From NCBI GenBank assembly GCA_903853805.1, contig CAINUN010000050.1:1-64000 (forward strand): DNA of 64,000 nt, given 5' to 3'. The notes beneath the pieces are model-generated. The model was not told where the DNA came from and made no database searches. It saw only the letters and a list, made by a program, of their open reading frames with translations. Below, one piece after another: positions 28,417 through 38,806 of this stretch. A program made the translations under genes and the position numbers. How positions within the stretch are numbered: the first letter of the stretch is position 1; each line of letters opens with the position of its first letter. This DNA comes from an uncultured Bacteroidota bacterium. GTDB lineage: Bacteria > Bacteroidota > Bacteroidia > Chitinophagales > Chitinophagaceae.

Positions 28417-29133
28417 ATGCATAAGCACCTGCTCGTTTTCGCCGTTATTTTGTTTCTGTTTCAAACAAGCAGTAAGGCACAAAATGTTGACCTTTTACCT
28501 AAGAAAAAAACGAGTATTTCAAAACCATCTCGAGATTTTCTAATGGTGCAACTTACTTACGATAATTGGGCAAATAAACCTGATAGCATTCAAACAACTG
28601 GACTTGGTCGCGGTCTAGGAATTTACTTATGCTATGATTGGCCTATAAACAACTCTAACTTCAGTTTTGCATCAGGTGTTGGGATTGGCTCTTCCAATAT
28701 TTTTCTCAAAAACCAAGTTGTTAGCTTTGAAGATACTGGTGCAATTGCATCACAAGCTATTTTTGGAGATGACACTGCTGCAGGGTATAAAAAGTACAAA
28801 CTTGCAACCGCTTATTTTGAGGCACCTTTTGAATTGCGTTATTTTTCAAACAAAGAAAACAGAAACTCTGGTTTTAAAGCTGCAATTGGCTTAAGGGTAG
28901 GTACCTTATTGAGCGCACATACTAAAGGTGTTTATACAATAGATGGGAATAAAACAATTGACAAGGTTGAGTCAAAACGTTATTTAGAAAAATGGCGCTT
29001 TGCTGCAACTTTCCGGGTTGGCTACGGCAATTTTAGTTTGATGGGAACATACAATCTCAATAGCTTATTTAAGGCTACAAACGGGCCACAAGTAACCCCC
29101 TATTCTATTGGCATTTGCATTTCTGGACTCTAA
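28417..29133 (+). CDS. outer-membrane beta-barrel protein (PorT-like)
   Basis: Signal peptide ...SSKAQN; alternating aromatic/glycine beta strands, ends ...YSIGICISGL. Confidence 0.65.
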   Translation: MHKHLLVFAVILFLFQTSSKAQNVDLLPKKKTSISKPSRDFLMVQLTYDNWANKPDSIQTTGLGRGLGIYLCYDWPINNSNFSFASGVGIGSSNIFLKNQVVSFEDTGAIASQAIFGDDTAAGYKKYKLATAYFEAPFELRYFSNKENRNSGFKAAIGLRVGTLLSAHTKGVYTIDGNKTIDKVESKRYLEKWRFAATFRVGYGNFSLMGTYNLNSLFKATNGPQVTPYSIGICISGL

Positions 29134-29157
29134 GTTTTAGTTAATAATACATCACAA

Positions 29158-29185
29158 CAAAAAAGCGGCTACCGCCGCTTTTTTG
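29158..29185 (+). terminator. intrinsic terminator after beta-barrel gene
   Basis: AAAAAGCGGC-TACC-GCCGCTTTTTT. Confidence 0.8.
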
Positions 29186-29214
29186 TTGTTTATGGAAACA
29201 GTATTTTCGCAACA

Positions 29215-29781
29215 ATGGCACACTATCTAAATAATTTTCAACAAAAATTCATTCCGACAATAATGTGTTTACTCATTGTTGTTCTTGTGACTTCTTGTCA
29301 TCATACAAAACATCTTTCAACAAGACCAACTAGCAGTAACCCTCACCTTACCTATGCAGAACTGCGTTCAAAATATGCTGCCATCATGCAAACCGAACCT
29401 GAGCATCTTCAAAATCTTAAGCTCTACTATTTCATCAATAAATGGTATGGTGTGGTATATCGCGGTGCAAGAAATGAAATTGACGGAACAGATTGCTCCG
29501 GTTTTGTGAATATTCTTTTCAAAGAGGTTTATGGCAAAAAACTAGACCGAGAGGCAAACCTAATTTTCAAAAATAATTGTCAATCTAAAACAACAAACAA
29601 CCTACGAGAGGGAGATTTGTTGTTTTTCAAAACACAGCATGACTATATTGACCATGTAGGCGTTTATCTCCACAACAATCATTTTATTCATGCTTCTTCT
29701 AGACTTGGTGTAGTGATTGATGACCTCAATGAAACATACTATAAAAAGTCGTTTTTCAAAGCTGGGTCTTTGAAATATTGA
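29215..29781 (+). CDS. NlpC/P60-family lipoprotein peptidase
   Basis: Lipobox LVTSC; GTDCSGFVNILFKEV, IDHVGVYLHNNHFIHAS catalytic motifs. Confidence 0.9.
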   Translation: MAHYLNNFQQKFIPTIMCLLIVVLVTSCHHTKHLSTRPTSSNPHLTYAELRSKYAAIMQTEPEHLQNLKLYYFINKWYGVVYRGARNEIDGTDCSGFVNILFKEVYGKKLDREANLIFKNNCQSKTTNNLREGDLLFFKTQHDYIDHVGVYLHNNHFIHASSRLGVVIDDLNETYYKKSFFKAGSLKY

Positions 29782-30982
29782 TTTGAATGCGCATGAATTC
29801 GTCTAAGCTTTTCATGATTGAACCTTCATTGTATTTTTCTTGCACCAATTTTTTCCCGTTTTCAGCTATAATGGTTGCTTGTGTTTTGTCTTTTAATGCC
29901 AAGACAATTTGATTCCTAAATTCACTAGCAGTATTTGCCTGTAAAAAATGAATTCCTGATTTTGCTTCATCAATTCCTTGCATAGAAATGCTTGTAGCAA
30001 TAATGAGTTTTCCCATAGCCATTGCCTCCAATACTTTTACCCTAATTCCACCCCCAGTATGTAATGGAACTATCAGCATTTTTTTATCGGCGATAAATGA
30101 GGCTGCGTCCAACACTTCACCAACACAATGCACCCCATTACCGTGGTATTTGTGAAAGGAATACGGCATATTTCTTCCAGCAAAAAAGAATTGAAACTCG
30201 GGCAGTTCTTCATGTAGTGTAGGCCAAACTTCATTCAAAAACCAAGTGATGGCTTCTGCATTTGGCACCCAATCCATAGCGCCAAGATGATAGCCATGCC
30301 ATGCCTCATTATCGTTTTGAATAGGACGCTCTTTTACACAAATACCATAAGGCACAACTATTTGGTTGACTAAGTGAATGTTGTCTTTCACACAATCGGC
30401 GTCTTTTTGTGTAATGGGAATAAGCACATCCGCTATTTGCCAAGCCTCTAATTCAAACTTTTTGATTCGATGAGCAAGGTTTTGTAAGTAAATTTTCTTT
30501 AGCCCTGCTTTCATTTCGTGAGCAAGGCTTTCCCAAATTTGATGTTCAATGTTGTGCAATCGAATGGCAATGCTACAAGTAGTTATGTTTCGAATGGAAT
30601 TGATATAAGTTGATAGAAAAATACTCTCCAATTGAACCACAACTGGTTGAAATTCTTGAATGATTTCTGTTAACCTGTTTTCAAACTGTTTAGAAAAAAA
30701 ACGTTCAGCATGATTGGGTTTTTTGCTCAGAAAAAAATTGATCAATACACCAACCGCCTTTATGTCTGTGTTGATTTCAAAGGATTCAAAGTCTATTTCA
30801 TGGAAAAGTGAAGGCAAGGTTTCTTTTGTAATAAAATGCCTGGTAGTATTCATTGAAAAGAGGTAAACCCTCCAACCAGCTTCATGATAGCCTTTCACCA
30901 TACTATATGTGGCAAGATTGCCACCATCGTTCAATGGAAAAGGAACTCTGTTGGTAATGATTAATATTGAAGGTTGAGACAT
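29756..30982 (-). CDS. glycosyltransferase (GT4-like)
   Basis: FPLNDGGNLATYSMVKGYHEAG; C-terminal VPLHTGGGIRVKVLEAMAMGKLIIAT. Confidence 0.88.
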   Translation of the reverse strand: MSQPSILIITNRVPFPLNDGGNLATYSMVKGYHEAGWRVYLFSMNTTRHFITKETLPSLFHEIDFESFEINTDIKAVGVLINFFLSKKPNHAERFFSKQFENRLTEIIQEFQPVVVQLESIFLSTYINSIRNITTCSIAIRLHNIEHQIWESLAHEMKAGLKKIYLQNLAHRIKKFELEAWQIADVLIPITQKDADCVKDNIHLVNQIVVPYGICVKERPIQNDNEAWHGYHLGAMDWVPNAEAITWFLNEVWPTLHEELPEFQFFFAGRNMPYSFHKYHGNGVHCVGEVLDAASFIADKKMLIVPLHTGGGIRVKVLEAMAMGKLIIATSISMQGIDEAKSGIHFLQANTASEFRNQIVLALKDKTQATIIAENGKKLVQEKYNEGSIMKSLDEFMRIQINISKTQL

Positions 30983-31037
30983 TTTTGCAAAAATAGAAAG
31001 GCTAATGGTAAACGTTTATTTTTACCACAGAAAATAA

Positions 31038-32128
31038 ATGGGTAAGAAAAGAATTATTTGCACGGTCACCAACGACTTGAATTACGATCAACGGATGATT
31101 CGCATTTGCACATCGCTTGTCAATGCAGGATATGAAGTTACGTTGATTGGTTTCAAAAGAAAAAACAGCAAGCCAATTATTGAAAGATCATTCAAGCAAG
31201 TGCGACTGCCCATCATTGCCGAACAAGGAAAACTGCTTTATATTGACTACTGGTTGAAACTTTTTTGCTACCTACTTTTTTTTGTAAAGCAACTATTTTG
31301 TGCGCTATTGACCTCGACACAATCATGCCTGTTTATTATGCCAGCAAAATTCGAGGGAAGCAAAGAGTTTATGATGCTCATGAATTGTTTACGGAATTAC
31401 AAGAAGTAGTGACGCGCCCAAGCGTTTACAAAATGTGGCGCTGGATTGAACAGCATACGGTTCCCAATTTTCCGGTTGGTTATACAGTTGGCGCTTATAT
31501 CGCTGAAGTTTTTCATGAACGTTATGGCGTCAATTACAAACTTGTTCGCAATATGACTGTTTTGAAGCCTCTCAACATTCCTGAGAAAAAGGAAAAGTAT
31601 ATTCTTTACCAAGGCGCAGTAAATGTTGGTAGGTGTTTTGAGTTTTTAATTCCTGCAATGAAGCATGTAAATGCGCAACTCATTATTTGTGGCGAAGGCA
31701 ATTTTTTTAAAGAAGCAAAAGCAATTGCAGTACTACATCAACTTGAAAACAAAGTGATTTTCAAAGGCTATATACCTCCTGAAGATTTGAAACAATACAC
31801 ACTCAATGCTTACATTGGCATCACGCTTTTTGAAGCTGTTGCCTTTAGTAATAAAATGTCTTTAGCTAACCGTTTTTTCGATTACCTCCATTCAGGTGTT
31901 CCACAACTTTGTGTACAATATCCTGAGTATGAAAAAATCAATAACGAATTTGAGGTAGCACATTTAATAGACGAACCTACTCCTGAAAAGATTGCAACTG
32001 GTTTGAATTTCCTTATAGAAAATGAAAATCACTACCAACATCTTCAAAAAGAATGTTTGAAAGCAAGAGAAAGATATTGCTGGCAAGAAGAAGAAAAAAC
32101 ACTTGTTAAGGTCTATGAACAATTCTGA
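31038..32128 (+). pseudogene. GT4-like glycosyltransferase split by a -1 frame discontinuity at a T8 tract (ORFs 31038..31409 and 31265..32128)
   Basis: First ORF gives the N-terminal GT domain (ICTVTNDLNYDQRMIRI...); second frame continues (CAIDLDTIMPVYYASKIRGKQRVYDAHELFTE...). One extra T at about 31276-31283 restores a single ORF. Confidence 0.8.
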
Positions 32129-33263
32129 CCCACTTCAACTGCATATTGTCGCATTCGATATTCCTTTTCCACCCAATTATGGTGGTGCGATTGATGTTTT
32201 TCATAAAGTTCGTTGCTTATCGGAAGCGGGTGTTACAATTTATTTGCATTGTCCTCAATACGGCGATAGAATTCCGAGTAAAGAATTGGAAGCTCTGTGT
32301 AAGCAAGTTTGGTATTACCCGCGACATACAGGATTGAAAGGCATCTCTTTGAAATACCCTTACATGGTTTATAGTCGTAGAAATAATGCGCTTTTAGAAA
32401 ACCTGATTTCGATTAATGCTCCAATTCTATTTGATGGGTTAAGTACGAGCTTTTATACTCATCATCCTGCCTTAAAAAACCGGTTTAAAATCCTTCGCAA
32501 TCAAAACATCGAGCAAGATTATTATTACCAATTGGCTAAAAGAGAAAAGTCATTGCTAAAAAAATGGTATTACTTGATTGAAGCACAATTGCTTAAGCGA
32601 TATGAAAATTCAATAATGGCTGTTGATGCATTTTTCACAGTAGCTATGCACGACCATGACTTTTTCAAGAATAAACATCCTGCTGCAACCCATGAATACA
32701 TCCCTTCTTTTCAACCTTATGATAAAATTAATAGCAAAGAGGGGAAAGGGGATTATTGCATTTACCATGGGAATCTAGCTCTTTCAGAAAACAGAGAAGC
32801 AACAATTTTCTTATTGAAAGAAGTTGTACCATTTATTAATATTCCTTTTGTGATTGCGGGAAGAAACCCTGATAAAGCAATTTTTTCTTTGGTATCCAAA
32901 TGTACCAATTGTCGTCTTGTTGCCAATCCCGATATGGATGAAATGAACGACCTCATTCACAATGCACACATTCATGTTTTACCTACTTTTCAAGACACAG
33001 GATTGAAGCTAAAATTGCTTCACGCTTTGTTTAATGGACGGCATGTTTTGGTGAATAATGAAATGTTGACTGGAACAGGATTAATGGCTGCATGCACTAT
33101 TGCCAATTCTGCAAAAGAAATGATTGGTTCCATTCAAAAATTGATGGAAAAACCTTTTAGCGACACGGAAATTGAGAAGCGAAAATCAATCCTTGAACAA
33201 CATTACAACAACAGTAAAAACGCTACTCAAATTATACAAGTACTTCGTGAGAAATCTCAGTAA
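32115..33263 (+). CDS. glycosyltransferase
   Basis: MNNSDPLQLHIVAFDIPFPPNYGGAIDVFHKVRCLSEAG; C-term DTGLKLKLLHALFNGRHVLVN. Confidence 0.85.
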   Translation: MNNSDPLQLHIVAFDIPFPPNYGGAIDVFHKVRCLSEAGVTIYLHCPQYGDRIPSKELEALCKQVWYYPRHTGLKGISLKYPYMVYSRRNNALLENLISINAPILFDGLSTSFYTHHPALKNRFKILRNQNIEQDYYYQLAKREKSLLKKWYYLIEAQLLKRYENSIMAVDAFFTVAMHDHDFFKNKHPAATHEYIPSFQPYDKINSKEGKGDYCIYHGNLALSENREATIFLLKEVVPFINIPFVIAGRNPDKAIFSLVSKCTNCRLVANPDMDEMNDLIHNAHIHVLPTFQDTGLKLKLLHALFNGRHVLVNNEMLTGTGLMAACTIANSAKEMIGSIQKLMEKPFSDTEIEKRKSILEQHYNNSKNATQIIQVLREKSQ

Positions 33264-33927
33264 GTATTCCGTTTTCAACTCGAACTACACGAGCAGGAAA
33301 TTTGCGAATAATGGTATAATCGTGTGTTGCCATCATGAAGGCTGTTTGATAATCGCGGCTAATATTGAACAACAGCTGCATGATTTCGTCAGTTGTTTCT
33401 GGGTCAAGGTTTCCCGTAGGTTCATCAGCTAAAATCAATTTTGGGTTATTAAGCATTGCACGCGCTATATCCACTCTTTGTTGTTCGCCGCCCGACATCT
33501 CATAAGGCATTTTAAAGCCTTTACTTTTCAAACCAACTTTAGTAAGCACATTATCAATCTTTTCTTTCATCAAATTCTTGTCTTTCCAGCCTGTTGCTTT
33601 CAAAACAAACTCAAGATTGTCATACACATTTCTATCAGTAAGTAAGCGGAAATCCTGAAACACAATACCAAGGTTTCTCCTTAGTTTAGGAATGGTTTGC
33701 CAAGTCAGTTTTTTCAAATCGAACCCAGCCACATTTCCTTCACCCTCTTTCAAATAAAGGTCGCCATAAAGCGTCTTTAACAAGCTCGATTTTCCTGTTC
33801 CTGTTTTTCCAATAAGGTAAACGAATTCTCCTTTCAACACTTCAAGATTTACCTTGGAAAGTATCAAACTTTTACCCTGATAAATATTGACATTTTTAAG
33901 AGAAATTGTAGATGTCGCGTCAGCCAT
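33232..33927 (-). CDS. ftsE: FtsE-like ABC transporter ATP-binding protein
   Basis: Walker A GKTGTGKSS, signature MSGGEQQRVDIARA, Walker B LILADEPTGNLD. Confidence 0.87.
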   Translation of the reverse strand: MADATSTISLKNVNIYQGKSLILSKVNLEVLKGEFVYLIGKTGTGKSSLLKTLYGDLYLKEGEGNVAGFDLKKLTWQTIPKLRRNLGIVFQDFRLLTDRNVYDNLEFVLKATGWKDKNLMKEKIDNVLTKVGLKSKGFKMPYEMSGGEQQRVDIARAMLNNPKLILADEPTGNLDPETTDEIMQLLFNISRDYQTAFMMATHDYTIIRKFPARVVRVENGILTEISHEVLV

Positions 33928-33966
33928 AAAGTAGCTTAGATTTAGAACAAAGATAGTTTTAAAAAG

Positions 33967-33996
33967 AAAAACACCCCGAAATGCTCGAGGTGTTTT
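33967..33996. terminator. probable intrinsic terminator
   Basis: AAAACACC...GGTGTTTT stem between the metalloprotease and ftsE. Confidence 0.6.
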
Positions 33997-34015
33997 AACA
34001 AAGAAAGTAACCCTA

Positions 34016-36337
34016 TTAATAAACCACCAATTTCTCAGTGTGTTTGCTTGTTTCAGAGGTTATTTGAACAATATACATTCCTTTAACAGCAATAGTATTT
34101 GCAGGAATTTCAATGCGGTTAGTTGAACCTACATTTAAAGCAGCCTCAGTTGAGAAAACCACTTTGCCCGTTAAGTCAGTCACTACAATTTGAGCCCTCT
34201 TGTCTTTTGTGTCTTTAATGATTACAAAACTACTACCCGTTGTAGGATTTGGCGCAATAGCAATGCCATCTGCATTATAGTTTGGAGTGCTGATGGCAGC
34301 AGTATAATTACTAAAGTGTATTCTATCTAAATAAAAGTTGTTACCGGTGCCTGTATAATTTGCATCGCCACCTACACGATAGCGGAAACGGAAAAATACT
34401 TTGTTGGAATTTTTAACCCCTGCTGGTAATGAAATAGATTGTGGCTGCCAATTCCAAAAACCTGTAGGTTTAAATTCCAATAACTGCGTTCCATTATTTG
34501 AAATTTCAGCACGACTGAATTTTTTCAAATTAGCCCATGTTTGACCACAATCAGAGGTATAGCTTATCTGCAAAGTATCTCCCATTTCTTTAGGTACCGT
34601 TGTTCTGAAAGCTCCAGCAGAAAAGAAGTTGAGGAAAACATTGCCAGTCATTTGAGTAAAATCAAATGCAGGAGTATAGAAATCATCATAATCACCTATT
34701 GGCGAATTGGTATAAAAACCTGGGTAAGTACGATTGTCATAATTTGAATACTTCATAGAAGCATGATCATATAATCCAATGCTATCATTAATCTCCCACT
34801 TATGATCGTTATTATAAAAGTTGAAAATCGGGTATTTTGATGTGTCTGCAGATGTGAAGTCTTGTAAATAAGTTTCTGCATTTACCGTACTTCCATCGGA
34901 AACATAAACCACTTTTTGACGATCAATTGTTGTGTTACCAGTATTATTACCAGTGACAGTAAGCGACACATCAACCCAACCAGGTTCAGTAAATGTTTTG
35001 TTGGGTACATTCACTATAGATGAGTTCGTTGTAGAAGTACCGTTTTTAAATGTCCATTGATAAGCAGTTATGGTATCATTCCAGCTACGGTTTTTAAAAT
35101 TAATACTAGGACTATTTACACAAACAAAGACATTGGCATTAAAACCCATGTCGCTATTTGAACTAAGATTGGTGTTATGATCTATTGAAAAGTCAGCAGT
35201 TGGAAGAATGTCAACTCTTGGTAACAAAGACCCAGTATATGCTAGGTTAGCATCGGTAATAAGACTGTCTCTTGCTGCTGTTGGCATTCTCAAGGTTGTT
35301 CTCATTCTTACTGCTTGTAAATAAGAAAACATTTTGGAGCAATAAGTATAGTCCATTACGTTTTGTGCATTTGTTGTATCAGGATAGTCAATGGTTACAG
35401 GGTTAGTAGAGGTTATTCCAAATAAATTAAGAGCTATACCTGGAGCATATGTCTTTGAATAACCCTTTGCACAAACCGTGTCATAAATTGCTGCCCAATT
35501 GCTACAACTACTTGGATTATGACCTTTTGTAGGTGGTGTATCGTCCACATCGTCATCTCCACAACTTACTTCGGGCTTATTGGTAGCGCCCCAAGGGTGA
35601 TCAAGATTTAAGGTGTGACCTAATTCATGTGCAAGAGTATTATCATAGTTGAAATTATACCCTCCTTGTGGCGTTCCTATTACACCATCTAACCAAGGCA
35701 AATTATTACCAGTAGATGGTTTATATGCATAAGCTGCTGCGCCTGCATGATCGTTATTAAAGCTTCTTATCAACCATACATTCATATATCTGCCAGGTGC
35801 CCAAACATCCAATTTTGCCTCATCACCACCGTCATAAGATAAATAAGACCTTCTGCGTGTAATGCCGTGTGTAGGATTTCCGTTAGGATCTTTAGTTGGT
35901 AATACAAAAGTAATACGAGCGTTGGCTTTATATCTTACTCCTGTTCCCGGAATAAAACTATTGTAAGGATTTATGAGCCCCAAAGTATCAGAAAACCTTG
36001 CATTGTACATGTCGTTGATTTCCTTCACCATGGTGTAAACCATTTCATCGGTGATATACTCAGCACCATAATCGTGAACAATATGAAACACTATAGGAAT
36101 GTAGAGCATGGCAGTGTCGTTTACCCCAACAACCGTAGTGGTTTTATTTAGCCCACCTTGACTATTGCTGATATAGGCTTCAATCCCAGCTTTCAATTCA
36201 GCTTCATCTATTTGAATCTTCGGAAAAGCCATCGCCTTTTGAGCTTGTACCTCATCGGTAAAACAATGTTTTTGTGCAGTAACACCGTTTGCAAAACAGA
36301 AAGCGGCAGCAACAAGTAAAAATGCTTTTTTCACCAT
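34016..36337 (-). CDS. M43 (pappalysin-like) zinc metalloprotease with PKD and T9SS type A sorting domains
   Basis: HELGHTLNLDHPWG (HExxHxxxxxH); PKD-like YQWTFKNGTSTTNSS; C-term KGMYIVQITSETSKHTEKLVVY. Confidence 0.9.
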   Translation of the reverse strand: MVKKAFLLVAAAFCFANGVTAQKHCFTDEVQAQKAMAFPKIQIDEAELKAGIEAYISNSQGGLNKTTTVVGVNDTAMLYIPIVFHIVHDYGAEYITDEMVYTMVKEINDMYNARFSDTLGLINPYNSFIPGTGVRYKANARITFVLPTKDPNGNPTHGITRRRSYLSYDGGDEAKLDVWAPGRYMNVWLIRSFNNDHAGAAAYAYKPSTGNNLPWLDGVIGTPQGGYNFNYDNTLAHELGHTLNLDHPWGATNKPEVSCGDDDVDDTPPTKGHNPSSCSNWAAIYDTVCAKGYSKTYAPGIALNLFGITSTNPVTIDYPDTTNAQNVMDYTYCSKMFSYLQAVRMRTTLRMPTAARDSLITDANLAYTGSLLPRVDILPTADFSIDHNTNLSSNSDMGFNANVFVCVNSPSINFKNRSWNDTITAYQWTFKNGTSTTNSSIVNVPNKTFTEPGWVDVSLTVTGNNTGNTTIDRQKVVYVSDGSTVNAETYLQDFTSADTSKYPIFNFYNNDHKWEINDSIGLYDHASMKYSNYDNRTYPGFYTNSPIGDYDDFYTPAFDFTQMTGNVFLNFFSAGAFRTTVPKEMGDTLQISYTSDCGQTWANLKKFSRAEISNNGTQLLEFKPTGFWNWQPQSISLPAGVKNSNKVFFRFRYRVGGDANYTGTGNNFYLDRIHFSNYTAAISTPNYNADGIAIAPNPTTGSSFVIIKDTKDKRAQIVVTDLTGKVVFSTEAALNVGSTNRIEIPANTIAVKGMYIVQITSETSKHTEKLVVY

Positions 36338-36454
36338 TTTATTTTTTATAAAAAATTTAATATTGAGAAGTGCCTTCAAAGATAGAAGTTCTTGTTAAAA
36401 AATTCCAAAGAAAATTGTCATAGCAACTTAATATTTCTGCATGAACTTGTTTCT

Positions 36455-36484
36455 AAAACAAAAAAGCCACCCTAAAAGGTGGCT
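36455..36484 (-). terminator. intrinsic terminator of tRNA unit
   Basis: AGCCACC-CTAAAA-GGTGGCT with T-run on the minus strand. Confidence 0.75.
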
Positions 36485-36492
36485 AATTTTTG

Positions 36493-36578
36493 TGCCCCAG
36501 GCGGGACTTGAACCCGCACTCGCATTGCTGCAAACAGGATTTTAAGTCCTGCGCGTCTACCAATTTCGCCACCAGGGC
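36493..36578 (-). tRNA. tRNA-Leu (anticodon TAA)
   Basis: Reverse complement GCCCTGGTGGCGAAATTGGTAGACGCGCAGGACTTAAAATCCTG...GCGGGTTCAAGTCCCGCCTGGGGCA folds as a cloverleaf with long variable arm. Confidence 0.95.
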
Positions 36579-36668
36579 AGCTTCTTAATGTTGAATGATG
36601 GCTATTGAATTTTGAATTCAAAAACCTCAAACAAAAAATTCCATCTTGGTAGGATGGAATCTCTTTTG

Positions 36669-36741
36669 AGCGGAAGACGAGACTCGAACCCGCGACCCTC
36701 ACCTTGGCAAGGTGATGCTCTACCAACTGAGCTACTTCCGC
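36669..36741 (-). tRNA. tRNA-Gly (anticodon GCC)
   Basis: Reverse complement GCGGAAGTAGCTCAGTTGGTAGAGCATCACCTTGCCAAGGTGAGGGTCGCGGGTTCGAGTCTCGTCTTCCGCT. Confidence 0.96.
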
Positions 36742-36867
36742 ATGTTTTAAAAGAACTTTTTCCCTTTTGGGATTGCAAAGATAGAAGCTCGATGCAATTT
36801 TGCAAATATTGCTTGAAATTTTTTTTCTCTTACCCAATTCATCATATCCATTAACTTAGTTGCCGCA

Positions 36868-37524
36868 ATGAATTTCGCTCATCTTACTGCACTTATCCGC
36901 AAAGACCTGACTATTGAATGGCGTCAAAAACACACGTTGTTTGGCGTGTTGCTTTATGTGGGTTGCACCGTGTTTGCCATTTACCTTATGAGTGGGCAGC
37001 CCGAAACCAAGGTTTGGAATGCTTTGTTTTGGATTACACAGCTTTTTGTAGCGGTTAATTCGGTGGCAAAGAGTTTTTTGCAAGAACATCACCATCGGTT
37101 TAGGTATTATTTTACGATGGTTCACCCTGTAAGTTTTTTCTTGGCAAAGATGATTTATAGTTGTGTGTTGTTGGTGATAATGAGTTTGGTCTGTCTGTTT
37201 CTTTTTGCAGGGATGCTGGGAATGCCGGTGCAACAAGTGGGTTTATTTATTGCCGTTTCGTCAGTGGGAAGCCTAAGCCTTGCAGCTGTGTTTACTTTTC
37301 TATCGGCAATTGCCTCACGCGCCAATCAAAATGCAGCGCTGATGGCTATTCTTGGTTTTCCATTGGCAACGCCAGTGTTGATGATGCTGAGCAATCTTGC
37401 ACTAAAAGCTATTGCCCCTGTTTACCAACCCGGATGGTGGCAGTTGGCAGGGGTATTGGTCTTATTAGATGTGTTGATTATTTTTTTGGGAGTGATTTTG
37501 TTTCCTTTTTTGTGGCAAGAATAA
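36868..37524 (+). CDS. ccmB: heme exporter CcmB-like ABC permease
   Basis: LIRKDLTIEWRQKHTLFGVLLYVG; multi-TM; followed by ccmC and a CcmD-like ORF. Confidence 0.85.
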   Translation: MNFAHLTALIRKDLTIEWRQKHTLFGVLLYVGCTVFAIYLMSGQPETKVWNALFWITQLFVAVNSVAKSFLQEHHHRFRYYFTMVHPVSFFLAKMIYSCVLLVIMSLVCLFLFAGMLGMPVQQVGLFIAVSSVGSLSLAAVFTFLSAIASRANQNAALMAILGFPLATPVLMMLSNLALKAIAPVYQPGWWQLAGVLVLLDVLIIFLGVILFPFLWQE

Positions 37525-37594
37525 GTTTCTAAACACAAAGCTGTTGGGAGAAAAATCATAATCTAACTACTTACACACTTTTTTAGACAGTACC

Positions 37595-37760
37595 AATCTC
37601 CGCATATACCAAATCGAGGAAAACAAGTGTTTTGATGCAATTGGCATATACCAACCCTATGGAAACAAGTGTTTTGATGTATTTGGCATATACCAACCCA
37701 AGGAAAACAAGTGTTTTGGTGTATTTGGCATATACCAACCACAAGAAAACAAATCATATA
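37595..37760. repeat. tandem array B, 42-bp unit, about 4 copies
   Basis: GCATATACC at 37602, 37644, 37686, 37728; dyads TTGGCATATACCAA and AAAACAAGTGTTTT with centres 21 bp apart. Confidence 0.92.
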
Positions 37761-37818
37761 ACTTAAAACACACATAACGCCTTTGCAAGCCAATCATTAT
37801 TTAAGGCAATTGGAATTT

Positions 37819-38544
37819 ATGATTTGGAATTTCATTGCCACTTTATCTTTTACCTTTGAAAAAATTTACTTGATTCCTATGCGCAATTGGTGGTGGAAAA
37901 TACTTTGTATTCTCTTATTGGGATATTCTATTATAGCTGGTTTCCTTGCGCCCGTGCCCGCCCTCAACATCATCAACGAAACGATACGTAACCTATATTT
38001 CCATGTGCCTATGTGGTTTACGATGATGATTTTATTTCTCATTTCATTCATCAATTCCATCAAATATTTGCGCAGCGGCAACCTCAAAGACGATATTTAT
38101 GCTTCTGATTTTACTAAAGTGGGCATTTTGTTTAGTGTGTTGGGCATGCTTACGGGCATGGAATGGGCAAAATTTACTTGGGGCGAAGCTTGGAGCAACG
38201 ACCCTAAGCAACTGGGAACTGCGCTGTGTATGCTCATTTATTTTGCTTATTTAATACTAAGAGGCGGCATGAAAGACGAGGACAAACGAGCCAAACTGAG
38301 TGCTGTGTACAACATTTTTGCCTTTGCGCTCATGTTTCCACTACTGTGGGTGCTACCAAGAATGGTCGATTCGCTTCATCCCGGCAATGGTGGCAATCCT
38401 GGTTTTAATACTTATGATCTCGATAGCGATATGCGCCGTGTTTTTTATCCTGCGGTAATTGGTTGGATATTGATGGGGGTATGGCTGTCGAACTTAAAAG
38501 TGAGGATTTCGCAACTAAAGATGGAGCAAGAAAATAATTTGTAG
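37819..38544 (+). CDS. ccmC: cytochrome c biogenesis protein CcmC/CcsA
   Basis: YFHVPMWFTM and GMEWAKFTWGEAWSNDPKQ (WWD-like domain). Confidence 0.9.
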   Translation: MIWNFIATLSFTFEKIYLIPMRNWWWKILCILLLGYSIIAGFLAPVPALNIINETIRNLYFHVPMWFTMMILFLISFINSIKYLRSGNLKDDIYASDFTKVGILFSVLGMLTGMEWAKFTWGEAWSNDPKQLGTALCMLIYFAYLILRGGMKDEDKRAKLSAVYNIFAFALMFPLLWVLPRMVDSLHPGNGGNPGFNTYDLDSDMRRVFYPAVIGWILMGVWLSNLKVRISQLKMEQENNL

Positions 38545-38570
38545 AAAAAAACGAAAAGCAATAACCGTTT

Positions 38571-38783
38571 ATGCAGAAACGAACAATAATGAGCGTCCTT
38601 TTTTTGCTGATAAATAGCATTCAATTGTTGGCGCAAAATACAAGTCCAGAAATGTCTGAAGGACTTAGAAAAGATGGCAAAATTTACGTTGTGGTTTTGG
38701 TATTAGCCACTATCTTTGCGGGAATTTTCGCGTTTCTAGTATATCTCGAACGGAAAATTTCAAAATTGGAAAACAATAAATAA
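38571..38783 (+). CDS. CcmD-like small membrane protein
   Basis: 70 aa, signal/TM plus ERKISKLENNK tail, immediately after ccmC. Confidence 0.7.
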   Translation: MQKRTIMSVLFLLINSIQLLAQNTSPEMSEGLRKDGKIYVVVLVLATIFAGIFAFLVYLERKISKLENNK

Positions 38784-38806
38784 TCTCTTTTTCAACAAAA
38801 AAATTT

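Noticed and set aside
36472-36837. 121-aa ORF across the tRNA region
   Set aside because: Overlaps two clear tRNA genes.
36612-36854. 80-aa ORF across tRNA-Gly (RRDSNPRPSPWQGDALPTELLPH)
   Set aside because: Well-known spurious translation of tRNA sequence.
37563-37793. 76-aa ORF with VGICQIHQNTCFPW repeats
   Set aside because: Same artefact on array B.
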